Shown here: in pieces, positions 1 to 7,171 of the stretch
Layout: the number at the start of each line of letters is the position of its first letter
Position numbering within the stretch: the first letter of the stretch is position 1
Source of the DNA: Chthoniobacterales bacterium
GTDB lineage: Bacteria > Verrucomicrobiota > Verrucomicrobiia > Chthoniobacterales > UBA10450
Length of the DNA stretch: 8,553 bases
Assembly (NCBI GenBank): GCA_025980625.1
Contig: JAICXG010000115.1
Span: 1 to 8,553, forward strand
Direction: 5' to 3'
Program-made: the position numbers and the translations under genes
The notes under the pieces: generated by a model
Told to the model about the DNA's origin: nothing
Database searches by the model: none
What the model saw: the letters and a program-made list of their open reading frames with translations, nothing else

Positions 1-7
1 AACAGCG

Positions 8-508
8 GTGGAAGCAAAACCCAATTACCGACTCATCGCGTCTGACGTAAAACTGGGCCGCGATGTGCAGATCCAAAATTTCGTCAACCTCTATGGTTGC
101 GAGATAGGAGATGAAACCAGGATTGGCCCCTTCGTTGAAGTCCAAAAGGGCGCGCGGATCGGAGACCGCTGCAAGATTTCCAGTCACACCTTCATCTGTG
201 AGGGAGTCACTATTGAGTCGGAGGTTTTCATCGGTCACGGTGTCACTTTCATCAATGATCGGTTCCCGCGCGCCACAAACGGTGACGGAAGGCTCAAGTC
301 CGACGCCGATTGGGCTTGTGAATCAACTCTGGTGCGGAGAGGTGCAACGATCGGATCCGGGGCCACGATTCTTTCCGGAGTTACGATCGGTGAAGGAGCG
401 CTGGTTGGTGCGGGCAGCGTTGTCACCAAGGATATCCCTGCACAGACGATCGTAGCCGGCAATCCGGCAGCGATTGTCCGGCGCGCCGCAGAGCTTACTG
501 ACAAATGA
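8..508 (+). CDS. Left-handed beta-helix (hexapeptide-repeat) sugar N-acetyltransferase, WbpD/FdtC-like
   Basis: This is probably a cytoplasmic acetyl-CoA-dependent N-acetyltransferase acting on a nucleotide-linked amino sugar made by the aminotransferase encoded next. The 166-residue protein is almost entirely hexapeptide repeats, for example VKLGRDVQIQN (14-24), ARIGDRCKIS (49-58) and VTIGEGALVGAGSVVTKDIP (125-144). It has the FINDRFPRA segment (81-89) typical of WbpD/WlbB/FdtC/QdtC enzymes and the usual family ending AGNPAAIVRR (150-159). The start is taken as GTG at 8; no in-frame stop lies upstream within the window, so a start before the window cannot be excluded, although the N-terminus looks complete for the family. 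The stop overlaps the next start (ATGA at 505-508), indicating translational coupling. The exact sugar (UDP-GlcNAc3N-uronate or a dTDP-3-amino-6-deoxyhexose) cannot be read from the sequence. Confidence 0.9.
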   Translation: MEAKPNYRLIASDVKLGRDVQIQNFVNLYGCEIGDETRIGPFVEVQKGARIGDRCKISSHTFICEGVTIESEVFIGHGVTFINDRFPRATNGDGRLKSDADWACESTLVRRGATIGSGATILSGVTIGEGALVGAGSVVTKDIPAQTIVAGNPAAIVRRAAELTDK

Positions 509-1623
509 AAGTCCCCTTCATCGATTTAAAGGCTCAGCACCGGTCTTTGCGGCCCCAGATCGATCGAGCAATTGCGGAAGTTATCGAGGCCGCGGCTTTT
601 GCCGGTGGTGTCTTTGTCGACCGGTTTGAAAAGGAATTCGCCCGCGCCTGCGGAACCAATTACGCGGTCGGCCTTGGCAGCGGCACCGAAGCTCTCTGGC
701 TAAGTCTGCTGGCCGCCGGGATTGGCCAGGGTGACGAGGTCATCACCGTTCCGATGTCCTTCATGGCCACAGCCGAGGCGATTACTTACGCGGGGGCAAC
801 CCCGGTGTTCGTGGATGTCGATCGGCGGACCTACACGATGGATCCGACGCAGCTAGCTGGCGCCTTGACCACAAGAACACGCGCCATTATTCCGGTCCAC
901 CTGTTTGGTCAGCCGGCAGACATGGACCCAATCCTGGTCTTTGCCCGCACTCACGACTTAGTAGTGATCGAGGACGCGGCCCAGGCCCATCGCGCGCTTT
1001 ACCGCGGCCGGCCAGCCGGGTCGTTCGGCCGGGCTGGGTGCTTTAGCTTTTATCCTGGGAAGAATCTCGGTGCACTTGGGGAAGCAGGCGCAGTTGTGAC
1101 TAACGATGCGGAATTCCATGCCCGGATACGAACGTTACGTGATCACGGTCAGACTCAGAAATATCATCACCAGTTGATCGGCTGGAACTGTCGGATGGAC
1201 GGTATTCAAGCCGCGGTGCTAAGCGTTAAGCTCGCTTACCTCGAGCAGTGGAACGCTATCCGGCGGGAGCGGGCGGCCCGTTACAACCGTGGCTTGCGCG
1301 CATTCGGCGAAGTCGAGACACCCTTTCAAGCCGAATATGCACGGCACGTTTACCACATCTACGCCGTTTGCGTTCAGGAGCGAGACGACCTCCTCGCCTC
1401 CTTGAGGAGCAGCGGCATCGAATGTGGTATTCATTATCCCTGTCCAATCCACCTCCAGGAGGCCTACCGCAGCCTCGAATATTGCGAGGGCGATTTTCCC
1501 GTTTCGGAACGAATCGCCCGGCAGTTCATCTCTCTTCCTATCTCAGCCGAGATAACCGACGACCAGGTGAACTATGTCGTCGAACAGATAGGTGCGCGAC
1601 TAAGCGCGACTGTGGTTTCATGA
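505..1623 (+). CDS. DegT/DnrJ/EryC1/StrS-family PLP-dependent sugar aminotransferase, WbpE/FdtB-like
   Basis: This cytoplasmic PLP enzyme would transfer an amino group, usually from glutamate, to a keto group on a nucleotide-activated sugar. The 372-residue length is normal for the family. Visible motifs are the N-terminal PFIDLKAQ (4-11), the phosphate-binding GLGSGTEAL (57-65), EDAAQAH (156-162) with the PLP-contacting Asp157 and Gln160, and FSFYPGKNLGALGEAG (180-195), in which Lys186 is the expected Schiff-base lysine. DHGQTQKYHH (213-222), GWNCRMDGIQAA (226-237) and GIHYPCPIHLQ (308-318) complete the pattern, so all catalytic positions I can judge are intact. It starts four bases inside the acetyltransferase gene, and its own stop overlaps the next start in the same way. 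Adjacent acetyltransferase and aminotransferase genes argue for a 3-acetamido sugar, but WbpE-type and FdtB/QdtB-type enzymes cannot be separated here by eye. Confidence 0.93.
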   Translation: MKVPFIDLKAQHRSLRPQIDRAIAEVIEAAAFAGGVFVDRFEKEFARACGTNYAVGLGSGTEALWLSLLAAGIGQGDEVITVPMSFMATAEAITYAGATPVFVDVDRRTYTMDPTQLAGALTTRTRAIIPVHLFGQPADMDPILVFARTHDLVVIEDAAQAHRALYRGRPAGSFGRAGCFSFYPGKNLGALGEAGAVVTNDAEFHARIRTLRDHGQTQKYHHQLIGWNCRMDGIQAAVLSVKLAYLEQWNAIRRERAARYNRGLRAFGEVETPFQAEYARHVYHIYAVCVQERDDLLASLRSSGIECGIHYPCPIHLQEAYRSLEYCEGDFPVSERIARQFISLPISAEITDDQVNYVVEQIGARLSATVVS

Positions 1624-2744
1624 GTCATACAGTGGAGTACGCGCCGCGGGACTCGATCCTGGGTGATTCTGCCGTGACGTCGCTGCGCTCCGGTCAAACG
1701 TTGCAAGTTCAAATTATCGATCCGCTCGTCTCCCCCACTCAATGGGACGAGATTGCCGCTGGCTTCGCTGACTGTCATGTTTTCCACGGAGCAGCCTGGG
1801 CCCGAGTCCTCTCACACAGCTATGGTCACAGACCGTTTTACGTCGCCGCTTTAGATGCGGGTCTGCCGATGGCGGCGTTACCCGTCATGGAGGTAACGAG
1901 CAGGCTGACGGGGAAAAGAGGCGTAAGCATCCCATTTAGCGATTTCTGCGCCCCGCTCTTCGCTTCAAAGCAGGCCCTTGAAGCAGCAATTTCATATCTC
2001 CTCGAAGTGGGACACTCGCGTGGTTGGTCCTCGTTGCATTTACACGGTTCTTACCAATCTCCGAGTCCCGGCGCATCGGTCGCGAATGCTACCTTCTATT
2101 CACATGTTCTGGATCTGAGATCGAGTGAGATTGCACTTTTTGCGCAGTGCGAGCCGAGTGTTCGCCGCGCTATTCGCAAGGCGAAAAAGCTAGACATTTC
2201 AGTCAAGCACACTGCCTCTCGAGAGGCGCTTCTCACCTTCTACCACTTGCATTGTCGAACGCGGCGACGCCACGGTCTTCCTCCTCAGCCTTGGAAGTTT
2301 TTTGACTGCATCCATCGCGAATTTATTCTTCCTGGCAATGGCTCTATGTTCGCGGCGCAAAAGGGATCGCGGACAATTGCCGCCGCTATTTTTCTTACTT
2401 CACGCGACAAAATTCTCTATAAGTTTGCCGCCTCGGACGCTCGCTTTCAGGAACTGCGCGCGAACAATCTCCTTCTATGGGAGGCGATTCGTTTCTACGC
2501 CTCGCAAGGCGCGCAAACGCTGCACTTCGGGCGGACCGATCTAAGTGATCGGGGACTGAGGCGCTTTAAACTCGGCTGGGGGAGCAGGGAGGAACTTCTC
2601 CAGTACAGCCGCTTCGATTTTTCTCGTCATGGGTGGTCGCTCGAGAGACCAGCAGGGAGAGGGATACATAATCTGGCGTTTCGGCGGATGCCGCTGATCG
2701 TGAATCGCCTGGCGGGGGCGATGATTTACCCGCACCTCGACTAA
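1620..2744 (+). CDS. FemAB-like GNAT-fold acyltransferase of an exopolysaccharide cluster
   Basis: This 374-residue protein belongs to the FemAB/GNAT group found in many exosortase- and exopolysaccharide-linked clusters. FemA/B/X relatives transfer amino acids from aminoacyl-tRNA to cell-wall precursors; the substrate of the cluster-associated group is not established. Supporting motifs are VRRAIRKAKKLDISV (181-195), TRRRHGLPPQPWKFF (214-228), the acyltransferase-core segment YKFAASDARFQ (267-277) followed by ANNLLLWEAIRFY (281-293), and HFGRTDLSDRGLRRFKLGWG (302-321). I see no signal peptide or membrane segment, so it is probably cytoplasmic or peripheral. The start is ATG 1620, overlapping the aminotransferase stop (ATGA). 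The frame stays open 372 nt further upstream, but that stretch lies inside the aminotransferase gene and is not FemAB-like. No exosortase or PEP-CTERM protein is visible in this window. Confidence 0.85.
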   Translation: MSHTVEYAPRDSILGDSAVTSLRSGQTLQVQIIDPLVSPTQWDEIAAGFADCHVFHGAAWARVLSHSYGHRPFYVAALDAGLPMAALPVMEVTSRLTGKRGVSIPFSDFCAPLFASKQALEAAISYLLEVGHSRGWSSLHLHGSYQSPSPGASVANATFYSHVLDLRSSEIALFAQCEPSVRRAIRKAKKLDISVKHTASREALLTFYHLHCRTRRRHGLPPQPWKFFDCIHREFILPGNGSMFAAQKGSRTIAAAIFLTSRDKILYKFAASDARFQELRANNLLLWEAIRFYASQGAQTLHFGRTDLSDRGLRRFKLGWGSREELLQYSRFDFSRHGWSLERPAGRGIHNLAFRRMPLIVNRLAGAMIYPHLD

Positions 2745-2749
2745 AGGAG
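2744..2749 (+). promoter_or_regulatory. Strong Shine-Dalgarno site for the Wzz-like gene
   Basis: AAGGAG lies 8 nt before ATG 2758 and overlaps the last base of the preceding TAA stop (2742-2744). It is the clearest ribosome binding site in the window and fixes the start of the co-polymerase gene. The other internal starts have only weak or no recognisable site. Confidence 0.8.
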
Positions 2750-2757
2750 TCAAACAC

Positions 2758-5070
2758 ATGCAACAGTCACTACCACATCCTTCAGGCTCTGCCCTGGCCC
2801 GTCCTGTGCAGAGGTCGACGGCGGTCTCGCGGCAGGTCAACCCGACCCAAACAACCCGGAGCACATTCAGCTTGAAAGATCTTTTTTTTGCTGTCTTTCG
2901 ACACAAATGGCTGGTCTTAGTCTGCACCGCCCTGGGAGTGATTCTGGCCGGTGGCTTCTACTTTTTTTATCCACGGGAGTATCAGTCTTCGGCCAAACTT
3001 CTCGTTCGTTACGTCGTCGAGCGAAGCGCGGTCGATTCCGTCGACAGCAATTCAGTTACATCTTACCGAAACTCGGACACAGTTATTGCCTCGGAGGTCG
3101 AGATTCTGACGAGTTGGGATCTGGCTGTCCAGGTGGCTGAGGCGGTCGGGCCAAAGCGATTGCTCCCAAAGAGCAAGGAGCCTCCGACCAAGGAACTGGC
3201 GGCTCTGTCCATCGTTCGTGGCCTCGATGTGACCTCTCGCCGTGGAAGTAACATCCTCTTTGTCTCATACAAAGACCGCGACCCGCAGATGGCGACCATC
3301 GTGCTTGACGAACTCATTCGCCAATACTTCAACAAGCACCTCGAAGTGCATCGTTCCGCCGGTGCCTTCGACTTTGTCACCCAACAGATCGACCGGGTGC
3401 GGGCACGGCTCGGCCAGACCGAAGATGCTCTTACGCCGCTGAAGTCGAAACTGGGCATTATCTCACTGGCTGATAGCAAGACAGAGCTAGGCGCGGAACT
3501 GGCCAAGACTCACGATCAGTTGCGCACGGCAGAAGCCGAACTAGCCGAGCAAGAAGCGCGCGTCCAGGAAATTGAACAAGCCCAGGCCGGCGGCCGCAGC
3601 ACACCTAAGTCAGCGCCAAAAACAACCCCGGCGACAAGCTCAACCAACGCTCCCAAGGATTCTGCCACTCCTGCGCCAGCCAGTGAGGCTGAGCTGCAGA
3701 AGTACGAAGCGCTCGTCGCCCGGCTTTCTCAGTTGCGCAAGGCGGAAAGTGGTTTGGTTGCCCGCTATACTCCGGAGAATGACTTAGTGAAGCGCAACCG
3801 GGCGGAGTTGAATGACGCCGAGCGAGACAAGCAGCAGATGGAAAGCAAGCATCCCGACCTGCCTTCTCGTCTCCCCGCGTCAGCTTCGGACCGCAGTCCG
3901 GGAGGCATTGATCTGGCTGCCGAGCGGGCGCGCCTTGCCGGGACACAGGCAAAAGCCGATGCCCTCAAGAAGCAGCTCGATGATGTGGAGAATCGGATGA
4001 AGCAATTGGGTCAGCTAGGTCCGCAAATTTCCGAGCTCGAGCGCCAGAAAGAGGTTGAAGAATCTAACTATAAGTACTTCGAAGGAACACTGGAGAAGGC
4101 GCGCGTCGATGAAGCGCTCGATCCCTCCAAGATTCCAAACATCAGCGCCGTGCAGAAGGCTTCGCCGCCGATGGAAGTTGTGGGCACGCGCGCGAAGGTC
4201 GCGGTGGGATTTATCATCGGCGGCCTTGTTCTTGGCATCGGTCTCGCCTTGACGCGTGGCGTTTTCCTCGATCGCAGCCTGAAACGACCTGTGGAGATGG
4301 AACAGGAGTTACAAACCTCACTGTTACTTTCCATACCCTTTCGCAATGCAAAAGAGACGGCGATCACGCCTTATTCCCCACCGGGCGCCAGTGGCCCGGA
4401 AAGGAAGAATGGCAAAACCGGGATTGCTCCCTGGGAACCTGATCACTTCATCCGACCCTTTTGTGAGTCGATCCGGGACCGTATCGGCCTTTATTTTGAG
4501 CTCAACCAACTCACGCACAAGCCGAAGCTTGTCGGAGTTACCAGTTTTTCAAAGGGGGCCGGCACCTCGACTCTCGCCGCAGGTTTGGCGGCGGCTTTGT
4601 CTGAGACAGGCGAAGGCAAGGTCCTTCTCGTCGATGTCAATCTGGGACCCGAGGATGTTCATCCCTTCTTCAAAGGCCGACCGGCCTATTCATTGAAAGC
4701 GGCACTGACCGGCAGCAAGACGATCGACCCAGCAGTCGAAAATCTTTACCTTGCCAAAGCTTCCACCCCAACGGCCGGACCGGCCCAGCTCGGCTTGAAG
4801 AAATTCTTTGATCTTATCCCGAACCTGAAAGCGAGCGATTTTGATTACATCATCTTTGACATGCCTCACCTCGACCAGACTAGTCCTACCTGGGGCATGG
4901 CTCCTTTCATGGACAAGCTTTTGCTCATCGTGGAAGCGGAGAAGACGCATCGCGCTGTCATCAGTCGCGGCTATCATAAGCTGATCGCCGAAAGGAGTAA
5001 CGTCTCGGTTATTTTCAACAAAGCGCGAACCTATCTCCCGCGACTGCTCGACGGCGAATTTGACCACTAG
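2758..5070 (+). CDS. Wzz/GumC-type polysaccharide co-polymerase with degenerate C-terminal BY-kinase-like domain
   Basis: This 770-residue inner-membrane protein should control chain length or export of the polysaccharide. A hydrophilic N-terminus (1-37) leads into a Wzz domain with TM1 at about 50-72. Next comes a long periplasmic region rich in Glu, Lys, Ala and Leu, predicted as coiled coil at about 205-275 and 310-450. It is interrupted by a Ser/Thr/Pro/Ala/Lys-rich stretch at 276-309. TM2 spans about 479-504. The cytoplasmic part (about 560-770) resembles a BY-kinase or MinD-like ATPase, but key residues differ. Walker A reads SKGAGTST (598-605) with Thr603 where the catalytic Lys is expected. 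Walker A' reads LLVDVNLG (623-630) with Asn and Gly where Asp and Arg are usual. The Walker B-like FDMP (700-703) is kept. There is no C-terminal tyrosine cluster; only Tyr759 lies near the end. Co-polymerase function is therefore likely, but autokinase activity is doubtful. Confidence 0.9.
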   Translation: MQQSLPHPSGSALARPVQRSTAVSRQVNPTQTTRSTFSLKDLFFAVFRHKWLVLVCTALGVILAGGFYFFYPREYQSSAKLLVRYVVERSAVDSVDSNSVTSYRNSDTVIASEVEILTSWDLAVQVAEAVGPKRLLPKSKEPPTKELAALSIVRGLDVTSRRGSNILFVSYKDRDPQMATIVLDELIRQYFNKHLEVHRSAGAFDFVTQQIDRVRARLGQTEDALTPLKSKLGIISLADSKTELGAELAKTHDQLRTAEAELAEQEARVQEIEQAQAGGRSTPKSAPKTTPATSSTNAPKDSATPAPASEAELQKYEALVARLSQLRKAESGLVARYTPENDLVKRNRAELNDAERDKQQMESKHPDLPSRLPASASDRSPGGIDLAAERARLAGTQAKADALKKQLDDVENRMKQLGQLGPQISELERQKEVEESNYKYFEGTLEKARVDEALDPSKIPNISAVQKASPPMEVVGTRAKVAVGFIIGGLVLGIGLALTRGVFLDRSLKRPVEMEQELQTSLLLSIPFRNAKETAITPYSPPGASGPERKNGKTGIAPWEPDHFIRPFCESIRDRIGLYFELNQLTHKPKLVGVTSFSKGAGTSTLAAGLAAALSETGEGKVLLVDVNLGPEDVHPFFKGRPAYSLKAALTGSKTIDPAVENLYLAKASTPTAGPAQLGLKKFFDLIPNLKASDFDYIIFDMPHLDQTSPTWGMAPFMDKLLLIVEAEKTHRAVISRGYHKLIAERSNVSVIFNKARTYLPRLLDGEFDH

Positions 5071-5086
5071 CCCCGAAAGCCGGGGC
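5070..5086 (+). other. GC-rich hairpin between the co-polymerase and deacetylase genes
   Basis: GCCCCG (5070-5075) and CGGGGC (5081-5086) form a perfect 6-bp stem around the loop AAAGC, beginning at the last base of the co-polymerase stop codon. No T-tract follows, so it is not a standard intrinsic terminator. It sits in the 41-nt gap before ATG 5112, which also lacks a recognisable Shine-Dalgarno site and contains a pyrimidine-rich TCCTCC (5091-5096). An RNA-processing, stability or attenuation role is conceivable but unproven. Confidence 0.4.
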
Positions 5087-5111
5087 ACCGTCCTCCGAAC
5101 CTTTCCCACTC

Positions 5112-7169
5112 ATGCTGCGCAATCGAATATACTACGGCGCCAAGCCCTATGTTCCCCAAAGGATCCGAATGGCGCTGCGCCGTACCTTGGCCGCTCGCCG
5201 CCGGCCGCAGGTAAGGAACATCTGGCCTGTTTTACCCGGGTCAGAAGTTCCTCCACCAGGATGGACGCAGTGGCCGGCAGGAAAACAGTTTGCAGTCGTT
5301 CTGACTCACGACGTTGAGTCCGCCAGTGGAGTCAAGAAGGCGAGCGAGCTAATGCAGCGCGAGAGAGACCTGGGCTTTCGCTCGTCATTCAACTTCATTC
5401 CTGAGGGGAGTTACTACACGCCGCGCCAGTTGCGCCAGGAACTTCAGGCGAACGGTTTCGAAGTAGGTGTCCACGACCTGAGGCATAATGGCCGTCTCTA
5501 CCGGTCGCGCGCTGAATTTAAGGAGAATGCCCGACGCATTAATCACTACCTCAGAGATTGGTCCGCTGTCGGGTTCCGTTCCGGTTTCATGCTCCACAAC
5601 CTAGACTGGTTACATGAGCTGGAATTGGAATATGACGCGTCGACCTTCGATACCGATCCCTTCGAACCGCAGCCGGAAGGAAGACACACGATCTTTCCTT
5701 TCTGGGTGCAGCGGCCGGCCGCGACACAGGAGTCCGCGGTCAATGGCGCCTCCGCGGGCTACGTTGAGCTTCCCTATACCTTGCCGCAGGATTCGACACT
5801 CTTTCTTCTCCTCGGCGAAAACTCGATCGACGTGTGGAAGAAGAAACTGGACTGGATTGCGGTTCATGGGGGGATGGTGCTGCTCGACACCCACCCCGAC
5901 TACATGTCGATCGGCCAGAGCTATCTCTCCCGTGATCAGTACCCAGCCGAATTTTATCTCGAGCTACTCGAATATATCAGGTCGAGATACGAAGGTCAGT
6001 ATTGGCATGCTTTACCAAGAGAGGTGGCTTCTTGGATAAAACAAGCGCGTGGATTGAACCAGAGCAATGGGCATGCTTCACAAAAGCCGCATTTTCAGCG
6101 CGAGCGAAAGGAAAAGATCTGGATCGACCTCGATAATACGCCGCATGTCCCGTTCTTTGAACCAATCATCGATGAGTTACAGGCCCGCCGCTTTCCCGTT
6201 CTCATTACCGCTCGCGATGCATTTCAAGTCTGCGAACTCGCCGACCGCAAAGGCCTGACCTACATCCGGATTGGGCGTCATCACGGCAAGAATCCCGTCC
6301 GCAAGATTACCGGACTTATGCAGCGCGCGCTCCTCCTGGCACCGACAGTTATGCGCGAAAAACCGCTTCTCGGGGTCTCACACGGTTCGCGCTCGCAGAT
6401 CCTTCTTGGCAATTGGTTCGGCATTCCAAGCTTGCTCATCGAAGATTATGAATATTGTCGTTTCCCTCTCACGATGCGTCCTTCGTGGGTAATGGCTCCC
6501 TCGATCATCCCGGATTATATGCTCCCTTGCCGGAACGGAAACGTTCGCAAATACGAGGGCATCAAGGAGGATGTTTATGCCTGGAAGCTCGAGCCCGATC
6601 GCAGCCTCTTGGATGAACTTGGCCTGGATGAGTCGGATTTGATTGTAACTGTGCGTCCTCCTGCAACCGAGGCGCACTATCACAATCCGCAAAGCGACGA
6701 TCTCTTTGAGGCTTTCATGGAGCGGGCCTGCCAGAGCGAAGGAACCAAAGTCATTCTGTTGCCGCGCAACACAAAGCAGGCGGATTCGATCCAGAAACAA
6801 TGGCCGGAGTGGTTTAGTCGGGGAACAATCAGAATTCCGAACGGCGCGGTCGATGGTTTGAATTTGCTCTGGCATTCCGACCTGGTCGTGAGCGGCGGCG
6901 GGACAATGAATCGCGAAGCCGCGGCCCTCGGTGTCCCGGTTTACAGTATCTTTCGCGGCCACTTGGGAGCGGTGGATAAGAAGCTCAGTGCTGAAGGTCG
7001 GCTGATAATGATCAAGTCAGTCGATGAGGTCGAAACCAAGATAACTCTGGAAAAGCGGCCGCATTTCCCGATCACAGAAGCGACCTCGCGCCGCACCCTG
7101 CACGAGATTGTCGATAGCATCGAAGAGATCGCTGAGTTCGCCCGCCGATATGCGCGAAACGGTTTGTGA
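5112..7169 (+). CDS. Fusion protein: NodB-like polysaccharide deacetylase domain plus DUF354 glycosyltransferase-like domain
   Basis: This 685-residue protein joins two domains usually seen as separate proteins. Residues 1-310 resemble THD-type polysaccharide deacetylases: a basic N-terminus, LTHDVES (64-70), the metal-site-like HDLRH (121-125), FRSGFMLHNLDWL (155-167) and LLDTHPDYM (257-265). Asp67 aligns with the catalytic Asp of canonical TFDD, while the next Asp is Val68. After a hydrophilic linker (about 311-334), residues 335-680 form a DUF354 domain, starting IWIDLDNTPHVPFFEPII (336-353) and including LITARD (364-369), VSHGSRSQI (422-430), TVRPPATEAHYH (513-524) and SGGGTMNREAAALGVPV (594-610). 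The last resembles the nucleotide-sugar-binding half of GT-B folds. No signal peptide is evident. ATG 5112 was chosen because the N-terminus fits the family. The gene overlaps or abuts the epimerase gene, suggesting one operon. The likely role is modification or extension of the repeat unit; substrates are unknown. Confidence 0.85.
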   Translation: MLRNRIYYGAKPYVPQRIRMALRRTLAARRRPQVRNIWPVLPGSEVPPPGWTQWPAGKQFAVVLTHDVESASGVKKASELMQRERDLGFRSSFNFIPEGSYYTPRQLRQELQANGFEVGVHDLRHNGRLYRSRAEFKENARRINHYLRDWSAVGFRSGFMLHNLDWLHELELEYDASTFDTDPFEPQPEGRHTIFPFWVQRPAATQESAVNGASAGYVELPYTLPQDSTLFLLLGENSIDVWKKKLDWIAVHGGMVLLDTHPDYMSIGQSYLSRDQYPAEFYLELLEYIRSRYEGQYWHALPREVASWIKQARGLNQSNGHASQKPHFQRERKEKIWIDLDNTPHVPFFEPIIDELQARRFPVLITARDAFQVCELADRKGLTYIRIGRHHGKNPVRKITGLMQRALLLAPTVMREKPLLGVSHGSRSQILLGNWFGIPSLLIEDYEYCRFPLTMRPSWVMAPSIIPDYMLPCRNGNVRKYEGIKEDVYAWKLEPDRSLLDELGLDESDLIVTVRPPATEAHYHNPQSDDLFEAFMERACQSEGTKVILLPRNTKQADSIQKQWPEWFSRGTIRIPNGAVDGLNLLWHSDLVVSGGGTMNREAAALGVPVYSIFRGHLGAVDKKLSAEGRLIMIKSVDEVETKITLEKRPHFPITEATSRRTLHEIVDSIEEIAEFARRYARNGL

Positions 7170-7171
7170 CG

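Noticed and set aside
1..50. Possible tail of an upstream gene overlapping the acetyltransferase start (frame 1 stop at 43-45, frame 3 stop at 48-50)
   Set aside because: Only about 14 residues would be visible in either frame, with no recognisable sequence, so neither can be supported.
1248..1619. In-frame extension of the FemAB-like gene upstream of ATG 1620
   Set aside because: The stretch lies entirely within the aminotransferase gene in another frame, and its Arg/Pro-rich translation does not resemble the FemAB family. ATG 1620 gives the normal family length.
2541..2927. Minus-strand open frames such as 2541-2927 and 6378-6962
   Set aside because: They lie opposite well-supported genes, show no family motifs, and are expected by chance in DNA of this composition.
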